This document shows, in pieces, positions 8,144-17,339 of a stretch of DNA of 64,000 bases. Every line of letters begins with the position of its first letter. Position 1 is the stretch's first letter. The translations under genes and the position numbers were made by a program. Source of the DNA: Prauserella marina (GTDB lineage: Bacteria > Actinomycetota > Actinomycetes > Mycobacteriales > Pseudonocardiaceae); contig NZ_CP016353.1 of the NCBI RefSeq assembly GCF_002240355.1, positions 2,778,501 through 2,842,500 on the forward strand. Direction: 5' to 3'. The notes below the pieces were generated by a model that had not been told where the DNA came from, searched no databases, and was given only the letters and a program-made list of their open reading frames with translations.

Positions 8144-9982
8144 TCAGCCGAGGCGCAGGCGTAGCGATTCGAGTTCGTCACGGAGCGCCGAGGGGATCTT
8201 GTCATCGCCGATGTGCTTGAACCAGTTCTCGATGAGCGGGATTTCCTCGCGCCACTCGCCGGGATCGACGTTGAGGGCGGCGTCGACGTCCGCGAGCGGC
8301 GTGTTCAAGCCGTCCAGGTCGAGGGCATCGGCGGTGGGTATCCGCCCGACCGGGGTGTCGAGCGCGGTGGCCCTTCCTTCGATGCGGTCGACGATCCACT
8401 TGAGCACACGGGAGTTCTCGCCGAATCCCGGCCACAGGAACCGGCTGTTGTCGCCCCTGCGGAACCAGTTGACGTAGAAGATCTTCGGCAGCATGTCAGG
8501 GGCGGCCCGCTCGCCGATGTTTAGCCAGTGCTGGAAGTAGTCGCCCGCGTGGTAGCCGAGGAAGGGCAGCATCGCCATCGGGTCGCGGCGCACGTTGCCC
8601 ACCGATCCCGCCGCGGCCGCGGTGGTTTCCGAGGACATCGTCGCGCCAAGGAACACGCCGTGCCGCCAGTCGCGCGCCTCGTTCACCAGCGGGACGGTGG
8701 TCTTGCGGCGGCCGCCGAACAGGATCGCGGAGATCGGAACGCCTTTCGGGTCGTCCCATTCCGGCGCCAGGATCGGAGACTGCGACATCGGCGTGCAGTA
8801 GCGGGAGTTCGGGTGGGCGGCCTTGTCGCCGGAGCCCGGCGTCCAATCCTGCTTCGTCCACGAGGTCAGGTGTTCTGGCCTGTCCTCCAAGCCTTCCCAC
8901 CAGACGTCGCCGTCGTCGGTGAGCGCGACGTTGGTGAATATCGTGTTGCCCTTTTCGATGGTGCGCATGGCGTTCGGGTTGGTGTGCCAGCCGGTTCCCG
9001 GTGCGACACCGAAGAACCCGAACTCGGGGTTCACCGCGTACAGCCTGCCGTCCTCGCCGAACCGCATCCAGGCGATGTCGTCGCCGAGCGTTTCGGCGCG
9101 CCAGCCGGGAAGGGCCGGTTGCAGCATGGCGAGGTTGGTTTTGCCGCAGGCGCTGGGAAACGCGGCGGCCACGTAGTGGACCTCGTTTTCGGGGGAGATC
9201 AGTTTGAGGATCAGCATGTGCTCGGCGAGCCAGCCCTCGTCCCTTGCCATGACGGAGGCGATCCGCAGCGAGTAGCACTTCTTGCCGAGCAGCGAGTTGC
9301 CGCCGTAGCCGGAACCGTAGCTCCAGATCATCCGCTCCTCCGGGAAGTGCGAGATGTACTTGACCGGATTGCACGGCCACGGCACGTCGGCCTGGCCGGG
9401 AGCCAGCGGCGCGCCGACCGAGTGCAGCGCGGGGACGAACTCGCGTTCGGTACCGTCCGGCGCGGTGAACCTTTCCAGCGCGGCGGTGCCCATGCGGGTC
9501 ATGATGTGCATGGACAGCACCACGTAGGCCGAGTCGGTGATCTCCACCCCGAGCTTGGGCTCTTCGCTGTCGAGCGGGCCCATGCAGAACGGGATGACAT
9601 ACATCGTGCGCCCGGCCATGCTTGCCCGGAAATGCTCGGTCAGCAGGACCTTCATGTCGACCGGGTGCATCCAGTTGTTGGTTGGGCCGGCATCCGCCTC
9701 GTTCTCAGAGCAGATGAAGGTGCGGTCCTCGACCCGTGCCACGTCGCCGGGGTCGGACACGGCGAGGAACGAGTTGGGTTTTCCGGAAAGCCGCACCAAA
9801 GTGCCCGCGTTGACGAGGTCGACGCTCAACTCGCGCCACTCGTCCTGCGAACCGTCGCACCACACCACCCTGAGGGGGGTTGTCAGCTCGGCCACGTCGC
9901 GTACCCAGTCCAGCAGCGCGCGGTGAGTGGTGGGCGCCTGCTCAAGCCCGGGGACGGTGGATGCGGTCACGATGATCTCCAT
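8144..9982 (-). CDS. pckG: Phosphoenolpyruvate carboxykinase (GTP)
   Basis: The 612-residue product matches the full length of the GTP-dependent enzyme, which converts oxaloacetate and GTP to PEP, GDP and CO2 in gluconeogenesis. The kinase-specific P-loop [14 protein letters not shown] carries the active-site cysteine (about residue 275). The chain also has [15 protein letters not shown] and the guanine-binding [15 protein letters not shown] near residue 515. It appears monocistronic. This is the most secure functional call in the left half of the window. Confidence 0.97.
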   Translation of the reverse strand: MEIIVTASTVPGLEQAPTTHRALLDWVRDVAELTTPLRVVWCDGSQDEWRELSVDLVNAGTLVRLSGKPNSFLAVSDPGDVARVEDRTFICSENEADAGPTNNWMHPVDMKVLLTEHFRASMAGRTMYVIPFCMGPLDSEEPKLGVEITDSAYVVLSMHIMTRMGTAALERFTAPDGTEREFVPALHSVGAPLAPGQADVPWPCNPVKYISHFPEERMIWSYGSGYGGNSLLGKKCYSLRIASVMARDEGWLAEHMLILKLISPENEVHYVAAAFPSACGKTNLAMLQPALPGWRAETLGDDIAWMRFGEDGRLYAVNPEFGFFGVAPGTGWHTNPNAMRTIEKGNTIFTNVALTDDGDVWWEGLEDRPEHLTSWTKQDWTPGSGDKAAHPNSRYCTPMSQSPILAPEWDDPKGVPISAILFGGRRKTTVPLVNEARDWRHGVFLGATMSSETTAAAAGSVGNVRRDPMAMLPFLGYHAGDYFQHWLNIGERAAPDMLPKIFYVNWFRRGDNSRFLWPGFGENSRVLKWIVDRIEGRATALDTPVGRIPTADALDLDGLNTPLADVDAALNVDPGEWREEIPLIENWFKHIGDDKIPSALRDELESLRLRLG

Positions 9983-10026
9983 AACGGGGTGGGCGGGTGT
10001 TCGCGCGAGTGCCGGTACGCCGGTGG

Positions 10027-10230
10027 TCAGGCGGTCTCGGTGGGGTCGAGCGCGGTGAGATCGACCCAGCCTGTGGTGTCGACGTCGTGCCGGGCCGCGA
10101 GGTCGAGCAGATCCCTGAGCCGGGCGCTGTGCAGGTGGACTTCGTAGTCGTGTCCTGCCTGCTGGGCGGCGATCATCGCCTGGTGGGCGTCGTCGACGCG
10201 GCTGCGCAGAACTGTGGCGAACTGGCTCAT
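10027..10230 (-). CDS. Small conserved-type soluble protein
   Basis: Using the ATG at 10230, preceded by GGAG, gives 67 residues that are mostly helical and charged ([20 protein letters not shown]...). There is no membrane segment or metal motif. An in-frame upstream ATG pair would add a short N-terminus. It lies downstream of the ArsR gene on the same strand, and a dyad related to the ArsR operator (10277-10290) lies in front of it. I do not recognise the family. Control by the ArsR protein is an inference from the shared ACTT/CAAGT half-sites. Confidence 0.55.
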   Translation of the reverse strand: MSQFATVLRSRVDDAHQAMIAAQQAGHDYEVHLHSARLRDLLDLAARHDVDTTGWVDLTALDPTETA

Positions 10231-10276
10231 CGTCTCCACTTCTTCCGGCGGTGAATACATCATGTTAGTATTTAAA

Positions 10277-10290
10277 GACTTTTGCAAGTC
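10277..10290. promoter_or_regulatory. ArsR-like half-site dyad before the small gene
   Basis: The 14-bp element has GACTT and AAGTC arms with a 4-nt TTGC spacer and lies in an AT-rich stretch upstream of the small protein. It resembles the perfect dyad upstream of the ArsR gene (shared ACTT...CAAGT), so both may be bound by that regulator. Confidence 0.4.
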
Positions 10291-10349
10291 ATGGATTGCG
10301 TGAAGCACTGCCAAGTCGGCGCGGGAGTGGGTGAAGCGGTGGTGTCCGG

Positions 10350-10709
10350 CTACTTCCGGCCCGGTGCCGGTGTTTTCAGGTCTTCCAGCAGCTCGACCTG
10401 CCCGGAGAGGACGCCGGTGAGAATCTGCCGCGCGACCGCGAGCAGTTCGGCGACCTGCGGGCTCGTCAACGTGTAGAAGACGGTCGAGCCTTCTTTGCGT
10501 GTGGTCACCAGTCCTGCCCTGCGCAGCACCGCCAGCTGCTGCGACAGGTTCGCCGGTTCGATGCCCACCTCCGGCAGCATCTCCGCCACCGCGTGCTCGC
10601 GCTCGCTCAGCAATTCGAGCACCCGGATCCGCGCCGGGTGCCCCAATGTCTTGAAGAACTCCGCCTTCAGCTGATACAGCGGCCTAGTCACCGGCATGCC
10701 TCCGGGCAA
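10350..10709 (-). CDS. ArsR-family winged-helix regulator
   Basis: The 119-residue protein has the family fold: FFKTLGHPARIRVLELLSERE, then a recognition helix NLSQQLAVLRRAGLV and a beta-wing (TRKEGSTVFYTL). No obvious metal-binding ELCVCDL motif is present, so it may sense something other than arsenic or cadmium. The TTG start at 10709 has GAGG at good spacing, while the ATG at 10697 has a ribosome binding site only 1 nt away. A perfect 20-bp palindrome lies upstream, implying autoregulation. Confidence 0.88.
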   Translation of the reverse strand: MPGGMPVTRPLYQLKAEFFKTLGHPARIRVLELLSEREHAVAEMLPEVGIEPANLSQQLAVLRRAGLVTTRKEGSTVFYTLTSPQVAELLAVARQILTGVLSGQVELLEDLKTPAPGRK

Positions 10710-10735
10710 CGGCGATCCTCATCGCACGATTCAAC

Positions 10736-10755
10736 ACTTGCTAACCTTAGCAAGT
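10736..10755. promoter_or_regulatory. Perfect ArsR operator palindrome
   Basis: Arms ACTTGCTAA and TTAGCAAGT (9 bp, perfect) flank a CC spacer, 26 bp upstream of the ArsR start. It is clearly AT-richer than its surroundings. This is the probable autoregulatory site of the ArsR protein. Confidence 0.65.
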
Positions 10756-10821
10756 CTGAAAGCGATATGGCGGCCCGCGCCGCTGTTCCGCGAGGTGGAG
10801 GCGACCCATCCGCCGCCTCGC

Positions 10822-11619
10822 TCAGTCCGGGCGGGGCGTGAGGCCGTGGCGGGAAGGGAAGTCCGGCCGGCGGCGCTTGGCGAAGGCGCTCAGACCTTCG
10901 CTGGCATCGGGCGAGGTGAACGCCCTCTGCCCGTACAAAGCCTCGCTGTGAAATGCCTGATCCTGCGGGAGGTCGCCGAGCCGCAGAACGGCCTCCTTGA
11001 TCGTCGCGAGCGCGGTGCCGCTCTTGGCCACGAGCTTGTGGGCGAGCTCGACGGCGGTCTCCAGTAACCGCGGCGCGGGGACGATCTCGTTGAGCAGGCC
11101 GTACCGCAGTGCCTGGGTGGCGGAGATCCGGTCGCCCTGGAGCATCAGCTCCATCGCCCACACGTAGGGAATCTGCCGCGTCAGCCTGGTGAGGGTGCCT
11201 CCAGCCGGTACGACGCCGACACCGCTTTCGGGAAGGCCGAACTCCGCGGTGTCGGCGGCGATCCTGATGTCGGTGGACAGCATTATTTCGAACCCGCCAC
11301 CGAGGCACAGGCCGTTGATCGCGGCGATCACCGGCTTGAACAGCGTGGTGTGTTTCTGGTGCGCGGCATCCCATTCCGAGATGTCGAACCGCCCTTCGGA
11401 CAACGCGGGAATGGACTCGCCGAGATCCGCGCCGACACAGAAGGCGCGCTCGCCGCTGCCGGTGAGAATCGCGACGGCGATCGAGTCGTCGTCGCGGACC
11501 TCGGCGAAGACGGCGCCGAGTTCGTCGTACATCGCGAGGGTCATGGCGTTGAGCTTGTCCGGCCGGTCGAACCGGACGATCGCGATCGCGCCGTCGCGGT
11601 CGAGGGCGATGCCGGCCAT
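10822..11619 (-). CDS. Enoyl-CoA hydratase/isomerase family protein
   Basis: The 265-residue crotonase-fold protein has the oxyanion-hole segments AFCVGADL (about residue 60) and NGLCLGGGFEI (about 105). It also has the FGLPESGVGVVPAGG region with the catalytic-type glutamate. The family hydrates, isomerises or cleaves acyl-CoAs. Its ATG overlaps the stop of the CoA-transferase gene by 1 bp (TGATG), so it is the last gene of the hyu-caiB operon. With HMG-CoA lyase nearby, 3-methylglutaconyl-CoA hydratase is an attractive but unproven role. Confidence 0.88.
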   Translation of the reverse strand: MAGIALDRDGAIAIVRFDRPDKLNAMTLAMYDELGAVFAEVRDDDSIAVAILTGSGERAFCVGADLGESIPALSEGRFDISEWDAAHQKHTTLFKPVIAAINGLCLGGGFEIMLSTDIRIAADTAEFGLPESGVGVVPAGGTLTRLTRQIPYVWAMELMLQGDRISATQALRYGLLNEIVPAPRLLETAVELAHKLVAKSGTALATIKEAVLRLGDLPQDQAFHSEALYGQRAFTSPDASEGLSAFAKRRRPDFPSRHGLTPRPD

Positions 11620-12872
11620 CAGATGACCCCCTTCTCGCGCAGCTCCGCGATCTGCCGCTCGTCGAGGTCGGCCAGTGCCCGCAGGACCGTGCCCGCGTGT
11701 TCGCCGACCTTCGGCGCGAGGCCCCTCGGCTGGGTGGGAGTGTCACCGAGCTTGATGGGCGAGCCGAACATGCGCAGCTCTCCGAACTCGGGGTACTCGA
11801 CGTCGACGATCATGTCGCGCTCGGCGATCTGCGGGTCCTCGACCACCTCTCCGATGTCCTTGATCGCGCTCAACGGCACGGCGTCGCCGACGATTTCCTC
11901 CAGTTCGGACTTCGTCTTGTCCTCGAACCACGTGTTCAGCAGCGGCCGGATCCGCCGCTCGTAGACCTCGGGCACGAACCGTTTTGCCATGGTGTCGATC
12001 TCGGGGTCGTCGGCGAGTTCCGGCTCGCCGAACAGGTGGCACGACAGCCGCCAGAACTTGTCGGTGTAGCCGCCGAAGAACACGAACCCGTCCTTGCAAG
12101 GGTAGAGCTCGTATGGCTTGACGAAGGGGTGCTCGTTGCCAAGCGGGCCTGGGACCTTGCCCTCGACGGTGTAGGACACGACGGCGTTCTCGGTCAGGCT
12201 GAGCACCGAGTCCTGCTGGGACACGTCGACCAGCTGACCCCGACCGCTCTGCTCCGCCTCCCGCAGCGCGGCCAGCGTGCCGATGACCGCGTACAGCGTG
12301 GCGGAAAGGTCGCCGATGATGGTGCCGACCCTGGCGGGCGGCCGGTCGGGGAATCCGTTGATGGACCACAGTCCGCCGGTGGCCTGCGCGCTGTTGTCGT
12401 AGGCGGGCCTTCGCCGGTAGGGGCCGGTCTGCCCATAGCCGGAGATCGCCGTGTACACCAGGCGCGGGTTCTCCGCGCGCAGCACGTCGAAGCCGACACC
12501 GAGTTTGTCCATCGTGCCCGGCCGGAAGTTCTCGACGAGCACGTCGGCGCGCCGGACCAGCCGTTTGAGCAGGTTCTTTCCGTCCTCAGTGGACAGATCG
12601 ATGGTCAGCCCGAACTTGTTTCGGTTGAACTGCGCGAAGAACGCGCTGAACTCCTCACCGGATTCCGCTTCGAGCTTGGGAGGGAAGTCCCTCGCGTAGT
12701 CGGGGTCCTTCGGATTCTCGACCTTGATCACGGTCGCGCCGAGGTCGGCGAGCAGCATCGAGCAGAACGGGCCGGCCACGACCCTGGTGATGTCCAGCAC
12801 CACGATGCCGCGCAGCGCGCCCTTGGACAGCCCGCCAGGCAGCATGCCGAGAAGTGTGTCGTCGTGGGTCAT
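11619..12872 (-). CDS. CaiB/BaiF-type (family III) CoA-transferase
   Basis: The 417-residue protein has the family signature near the N-terminus (RGIVVLDITRVVAGPFCSM) followed by LADLGATVIKVE. The catalytic-type aspartate lies in the YDNSAQATGG region near residue 165. These enzymes move CoA between carboxylic acids such as succinate, formate, oxalate, glutarate or HMG. The ATG at 12872 is preceded by AAGGGG. It lies between hyuB (28-bp gap) and the hydratase gene (1-bp overlap). Some family members activate glutarate or HMG with succinyl-CoA, which would fit the HMG-CoA enzymes encoded across the locus. Confidence 0.9.
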   Translation of the reverse strand: MTHDDTLLGMLPGGLSKGALRGIVVLDITRVVAGPFCSMLLADLGATVIKVENPKDPDYARDFPPKLEAESGEEFSAFFAQFNRNKFGLTIDLSTEDGKNLLKRLVRRADVLVENFRPGTMDKLGVGFDVLRAENPRLVYTAISGYGQTGPYRRRPAYDNSAQATGGLWSINGFPDRPPARVGTIIGDLSATLYAVIGTLAALREAEQSGRGQLVDVSQQDSVLSLTENAVVSYTVEGKVPGPLGNEHPFVKPYELYPCKDGFVFFGGYTDKFWRLSCHLFGEPELADDPEIDTMAKRFVPEVYERRIRPLLNTWFEDKTKSELEEIVGDAVPLSAIKDIGEVVEDPQIAERDMIVDVEYPEFGELRMFGSPIKLGDTPTQPRGLAPKVGEHAGTVLRALADLDERQIAELREKGVI

Positions 12873-12900
12873 GGTGGCCCCTTCTTCCGTGGGTGATTCG

Positions 12901-15042
12901 TCAGCTCGCCGCGTCGACTCGGACGCGGGTTTCCAGGAGGGTTCCGCAGGCGGGGCTGTAGAACTCGTCGATGAGCACGCGGTGGCCCTCCGTACGCGGG
13001 CGGACGCGGACCCCGTGCTCGGCGAGCCGTTCGGCCGCGACATGGGTGACCTTCCTGACGTCACCGTGCCAGTCGTCGCCGGTGCCGAGACGGGCGCCGC
13101 TGGCGGGCACATACCAGCCCTCCGCGTCGCGGCGCGGCGCCGACGACCCGGCGGGGGAGGACACGGGGACCTCGTGTGCGGGGGTACTTCCGAGGCGTTC
13201 CCGGCGCAGCGCGGTACGGGCTCGCCGGGTGGCGTCCTCGTCGGCGGCGCCGTCGGCGACGATCACTCCGTAGGTGTGCCGCGCGGTCTCCTCTGTGACG
13301 TAGCCGTCGCGGACGTCGGCCGCGACGAGCCGGGGGGCGCGCAGCAGCGGGTCGCCGTAGCCGCCTCCGCCCGCGATCCATTGCACCAGCACGTCTCCGG
13401 CGCGGATCGTGACCGACTGCTGGTTGATCGCCAGCAATTCCCGGTCGTCGGCCGCGAGCGTGTCGGGAGCGGGAATCCGGCCGTCGGCGAGCTGGCGGGC
13501 GACATCGGTGCGGCGCCACACCTCGTGGCCGCTGCCTCCGCCGGGCAGGCCACCGCCGAAGCCGTCGGCGACCACCTGTGCGTTCGGGGCGAACACCGTC
13601 TGCGTGACCTCCTTGGCGCCGTGCAGCGTCCACGCGAAGCGCAGACCGAGCCCACCGCGATGGGCGCCGTGCCCCGCGCTGCCGAGGTTGAGCTGCTTCC
13701 ACAGGTACAGCACCGGATAAAGCATCTCGTTCATCTCGACGTCGGGCAGCATGTTGTTGACCTGCGTCATCATCCCGGCGCAGTCGAGACCGTCGAGGTC
13801 GGGCTGGGCACCGGAACCCATGCCGCCACCGTCCATGTTGAACAGTACGAAGTAGTCGCCGCCCTCGGTGGTGCCCGCGGAGATGCCGCCGGTCCACGAA
13901 TCGCCCCACACGCCCTGAGTGCGGCCGCGGATCGTCTCGTCGTCGCTGCCGCGGCACGCGTCGTTCATGAGCTTGGTGACGAGGCGGCTGACGCGGGCGC
14001 CGGTGGTGAGGTGCCCGTTGCTGATCGGAGCGGGAGGCCGGGGATTGACGATGGAGCCCGGTTCGGCGGCGATGTCGAACGCGGTCATGACGCCCTCGTT
14101 GAACGGCACGTCCCAGGCGAGGATCGGCACGATCGCCGAGGCCACGCTGCCGACCAGCGCCCCATAGCTGCAATTGACGAACCCGTCGGTCTGCTCGGCG
14201 GAACCGGCGAAGTCGAAGGTGATCTGGTTGTCGCGTTTGGTCATGGTGCACGCGACGCGGTACAACTCGTCGACGTGTCCATTGTGCTCGGTCCATTCCT
14301 CGCCGGAGTAGACCCCGTCGGGGATGCGGGCGATCCGGTCGCGCACGACCTGCTCGGCCAGCTCGAAGGACAACCTCGTGTAGTCGCGGAACCGGTCGAG
14401 GCCGAACTCGTCGATCGTGCTCAGCAGCCTCCTGATGCCGGTGTTGTTGCTCGCGACGAGGCTGCGCACGTCGTTCCAGAACAGCACGGGTACCCGGACG
14501 TTGTTGAGCAGGATCCTGCGCACCCACTCGACGGGCTCGCCCTTGTCGAAGATCTTGACGCCAGGCGGCAGCCGGAGCGCCTCGGCGTAGCAGTCGTGGG
14601 CGCCCGGCGCGAAACCGCCCGGCGTCATGCCACCGACGTCGACGAGGTGTGCCTGGGACTGGGCCCAGCCGACGAGTTCGCCGCCGTGGAAGATCGGCGA
14701 GATCACGTTGGTGTCCGGCGGATGACTCGCACCCGCGGTGTGCGGGTCGTTGCAGATGAAGGCGTCGCCCGGCGCCAGCGGCTCGCCCTCGATCGCCTTC
14801 ACCAGGTTCTGCACGGCCACGCTGCCGGAGCCGATGTGGAACTGGACGTAGTCGGAGTAGGCGTAGATGCGGCCGGTGGGGTCGAACAGCGCGGTGTTGA
14901 AGTCGCCTGCCTCGGTGATCACGGGGGAGCCGGACGAGCGGATCATCGCGATGCCCATCTCCTCCACGATGGAGTCGAGGCGCATGCGGATCACTTCGAG
15001 GGTGACCGGGTCGAACCCTTCGGGCAGCGTGTGCGTGGTCAT
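12901..15042 (-). CDS. Hydantoinase B/oxoprolinase-type subunit
   Basis: The 713-residue protein is a HyuB-family subunit with DPVTLEVIRMRLDSIVEEMG at the start, the conserved FICNDPHTAGASHPPD segment near residue 110 and a glycine-rich IAGGGGYGDPL near residue 590. HyuA/HyuB pairs perform ATP-driven ring opening of hydantoins or 5-oxoproline, or carboxylation as in acetone and acetophenone carboxylases. About 110 residues lie beyond the Gly-rich motif. It is 22 bp downstream of hyuA. Which reaction it performs cannot be read from sequence. Confidence 0.88.
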   Translation of the reverse strand: MTTHTLPEGFDPVTLEVIRMRLDSIVEEMGIAMIRSSGSPVITEAGDFNTALFDPTGRIYAYSDYVQFHIGSGSVAVQNLVKAIEGEPLAPGDAFICNDPHTAGASHPPDTNVISPIFHGGELVGWAQSQAHLVDVGGMTPGGFAPGAHDCYAEALRLPPGVKIFDKGEPVEWVRRILLNNVRVPVLFWNDVRSLVASNNTGIRRLLSTIDEFGLDRFRDYTRLSFELAEQVVRDRIARIPDGVYSGEEWTEHNGHVDELYRVACTMTKRDNQITFDFAGSAEQTDGFVNCSYGALVGSVASAIVPILAWDVPFNEGVMTAFDIAAEPGSIVNPRPPAPISNGHLTTGARVSRLVTKLMNDACRGSDDETIRGRTQGVWGDSWTGGISAGTTEGGDYFVLFNMDGGGMGSGAQPDLDGLDCAGMMTQVNNMLPDVEMNEMLYPVLYLWKQLNLGSAGHGAHRGGLGLRFAWTLHGAKEVTQTVFAPNAQVVADGFGGGLPGGGSGHEVWRRTDVARQLADGRIPAPDTLAADDRELLAINQQSVTIRAGDVLVQWIAGGGGYGDPLLRAPRLVAADVRDGYVTEETARHTYGVIVADGAADEDATRRARTALRRERLGSTPAHEVPVSSPAGSSAPRRDAEGWYVPASGARLGTGDDWHGDVRKVTHVAAERLAEHGVRVRPRTEGHRVLIDEFYSPACGTLLETRVRVDAAS

Positions 15043-15064
15043 GTCGTCTCCTTTGACGGGCGGA

Positions 15065-17122
15065 TCAGTGGTCGGCGAGGCGCAGCAGGAAGTCGCCGCC
15101 GCCGGTCAGTTCGACGGTGGCGCCGGTCGGCACGTACACGGTGGTGTCGGATTCCTCAAGCAGGCACGGCCCGGTTGCCTTGCCGAGCGCGCCGAACCCG
15201 CGGTGGATGTCGATCTCGGCGTGGGTGCCGGTGAGCGGCTCGGTCACGTTCCGGCGGGTGAGCCGGTGGGGTTCCTCCTCGGCGCCCGCGACCTGTTCCA
15301 CCGTGTGCGCCTCGCTGCGGCCGATGGCCCTGACCCGCGAGTTGACCAGCAGGATCTCGGCCTCTGTCCAGGCGGTGCCCGCGCCGAACTCGTCCTCGTA
15401 GTCGGCGATGAACCCGGCGCGCAACGTCTCCTTGTCCGCCTCGCCGAACGTGCCGGCAGGCAGGCGCGTGGTGACCTCGAAGATCTGGCCGACGAACTTC
15501 ATGTCCGCCTCGCGGTACAACTCGCGCTGCTCCTCGGGGATCCCCTCGGTCTCGAACCAGGTTCGCGCGCGGTGTTCGAGAGCGGCGAACTCCTTGTCCA
15601 GCGCGGCGGCAGGCTGGTCCATCGTCCACGGGCTGGTCTGCACGGCGGAGAACACCGAGTCGGCGTGCCGGAGCCCGTGGGCGGAGAACACCGCGGCGTT
15701 GCGCGGGATCACGACCTCGCGGACCCCGGCCTCGGCGGCGATGGCCGCCGCGAACAGCCCGCACGCGCCGCCGAAGCCCACGAGGGTGAACTCGCGCGGG
15801 TCGTGGCCTCTGTTCACCGTGATCTTGCGCAGCGCGTTGGACATCTGCGAGGTCGCCAGCCGGTACACGCCTTCGGCCGCGGCCTCCTCGGTGATACCCA
15901 GCGGCTCGGCCACGTGCTTGCGCAGGGCGGCGCGGGCCTGGTCCACATAGAGGGGCACGGTGCCGCCGAGGTAGTAGTCGGGGTTGATCAGCCCGAGTAC
16001 GAGCGCGGCGTCGGTGACCGCGGGCCGGGTGCCGCCCTTTCCGTAGCACGCCGGGCCAGGCGTCGAGCCCGCGCTGTGCGGGCCGACGCGCAGCAGGTTC
16101 CGCCCGTCGAGCCAGGCGAGACTGCCGCCGCCCGCGCCGATGGTCTCGATGTCCACGGCGGTCAGGCTCGTTGGCAGGCCGCCGATCTCGGCGCGGGGCA
16201 ACAGCCTCAGTTCGTCGTCGATGATCGCCGCCGCGTCGAGGCTCGTGCCGCCCATGTCCGCGGTCAGCACCCGGGTTCGGCCGAGCTGCTTGCCGAGCAG
16301 CCGCGCGCCGGTGACCCCGCCGACCGGACCGGAGTTGAACATCGAGATCGGGGCTTTTCCGGTCTCCTCCACCGAAAGGAAGCCGCCGTGCACCTGCATG
16401 ATCTGCACCCGGGCCCGCAGCCCTCTGCTCCGCAGCTCGTCGGCGAGCTGGTCGAAGTGCGAGGCCACGATCGGCTTCACCGCCGCGTCCAGCGCGGTGG
16501 TGACCATGCGCTCGTACTCCCGGTAGACCGGCGTCAGCCTGCTGGAGAGCGTGTAAGGGACGTCGGGGTGGTGCTTGTCGAGGTAGTCGCCGATCGCCTG
16601 TTCGTGGACGGCGTTGCGGAATGACCACAGTAGACAGACGGCGATGGTCTCCGCGCCGCCTGCCAGCACCGCGTTCACGGCGGTGGCGATCGCCTCCTCG
16701 GTGATCGGGACGAGCACGGCGCCGTGCGCGTCGACCCGCTCCGCGACCTCGACGATGCGGCCGCGCTCCACGATGTCGGGGGGCGGCGACATCTTGTGCG
16801 GGTCGCGCTCGTCGGTGCGGGCCGAGCGGGCGATGCGCAGGGTGTCGCGGAAGCCCTGGGTGGTCAGCAGCCCCACCGCGGCGTATTTCTGCTCGTCGAC
16901 GGCGTTGGTGACGATGGTGTTGCCGAGGACGAACCGGTCCACCGCCGCGAAGAACTCGGCCTCCGGCATTCCCGCGCGTTCCCGCAGCACGCTCAGCGCG
17001 CCGAGAATGCCCGTGGTCACGTCCTTGGTCGAGAACGCCTTTCCTCGGATCGTGCGCCCGTCGACGATCGCGACGGCGTCGGTGAACGTGCCACCGACGT
17101 CGATGCCCACGTGAAGCGTCAT
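15065..17122 (-). CDS. Hydantoinase A/oxoprolinase-type ATPase subunit
   Basis: The 685-residue protein starts with an ASKHA-type phosphate loop (VGIDVGGTFTDAVAI) and continues through the conserved FNSGPVGGVTGARLLGK and ADMGGTSLDAA motifs of the HyuA ATPase fold. The later GFGGACGLFAAAIA segment is also typical. It should pair with the adjacent HyuB protein as an ATP-dependent amidohydrolase or carboxylase. The chosen ATG at 17122 places the nucleotide motif at residue 5, as in homologues. It is the first gene of a four-gene operon diverging from the PucR-type regulator. Confidence 0.9.
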   Translation of the reverse strand: MTLHVGIDVGGTFTDAVAIVDGRTIRGKAFSTKDVTTGILGALSVLRERAGMPEAEFFAAVDRFVLGNTIVTNAVDEQKYAAVGLLTTQGFRDTLRIARSARTDERDPHKMSPPPDIVERGRIVEVAERVDAHGAVLVPITEEAIATAVNAVLAGGAETIAVCLLWSFRNAVHEQAIGDYLDKHHPDVPYTLSSRLTPVYREYERMVTTALDAAVKPIVASHFDQLADELRSRGLRARVQIMQVHGGFLSVEETGKAPISMFNSGPVGGVTGARLLGKQLGRTRVLTADMGGTSLDAAAIIDDELRLLPRAEIGGLPTSLTAVDIETIGAGGGSLAWLDGRNLLRVGPHSAGSTPGPACYGKGGTRPAVTDAALVLGLINPDYYLGGTVPLYVDQARAALRKHVAEPLGITEEAAAEGVYRLATSQMSNALRKITVNRGHDPREFTLVGFGGACGLFAAAIAAEAGVREVVIPRNAAVFSAHGLRHADSVFSAVQTSPWTMDQPAAALDKEFAALEHRARTWFETEGIPEEQRELYREADMKFVGQIFEVTTRLPAGTFGEADKETLRAGFIADYEDEFGAGTAWTEAEILLVNSRVRAIGRSEAHTVEQVAGAEEEPHRLTRRNVTEPLTGTHAEIDIHRGFGALGKATGPCLLEESDTTVYVPTGATVELTGGGDFLLRLADH

Positions 17123-17183
17123 GCTCGCTGTCTCCTTTGACTGCGTCGGTGTGGTTCGTGGCGGGCTGACGGGATGGTAAGCA

Positions 17184-17199
17184 CGAAACTTGGGTTTCG
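17184..17199. promoter_or_regulatory. CGAAAC/GTTTCG dyad before hyuA
   Basis: A perfect 6-4-6 inverted repeat (CGAAAC, TTGG, GTTTCG) lies 61 bp upstream of hyuA in the divergent promoter region. It is a candidate operator for the adjacent PucR-type regulator. Confidence 0.45.
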
Positions 17200-17270
17200 C
17201 GGAGACCTCGTTCCGGCCCGCTGATGTGGACCGTAGGAGCGGCCGAGCGCGCGGGCTATGTATCATTTGC

Positions 17271-17293
17271 CCAGGATTGCCGGAAAATCCTGG
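17271..17293. promoter_or_regulatory. CCAGGATT/AATCCTGG dyad before the PucR-type gene
   Basis: A perfect 8-7-8 inverted repeat lies 46 bp upstream of the GTG start of the regulator. It could be an autoregulatory site or a hairpin in the leader. Its sequence differs from the dyad at 17184, so the two may serve different proteins. Confidence 0.45.
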
Positions 17294-17339
17294 ACGATCG
17301 GCACATCAGCATCTCGGCATCAGGGATCGAGGAGGGCTC

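Noticed and set aside
12724-15234. Long open frame opposite hyuB and caiB (and similar ones at 8528-10147, 14867-16624, 54448-56517, 58096-60030)
   Set aside because: These mirror strongly supported genes on the other strand, have no domain motifs and arise from high G+C codon bias.
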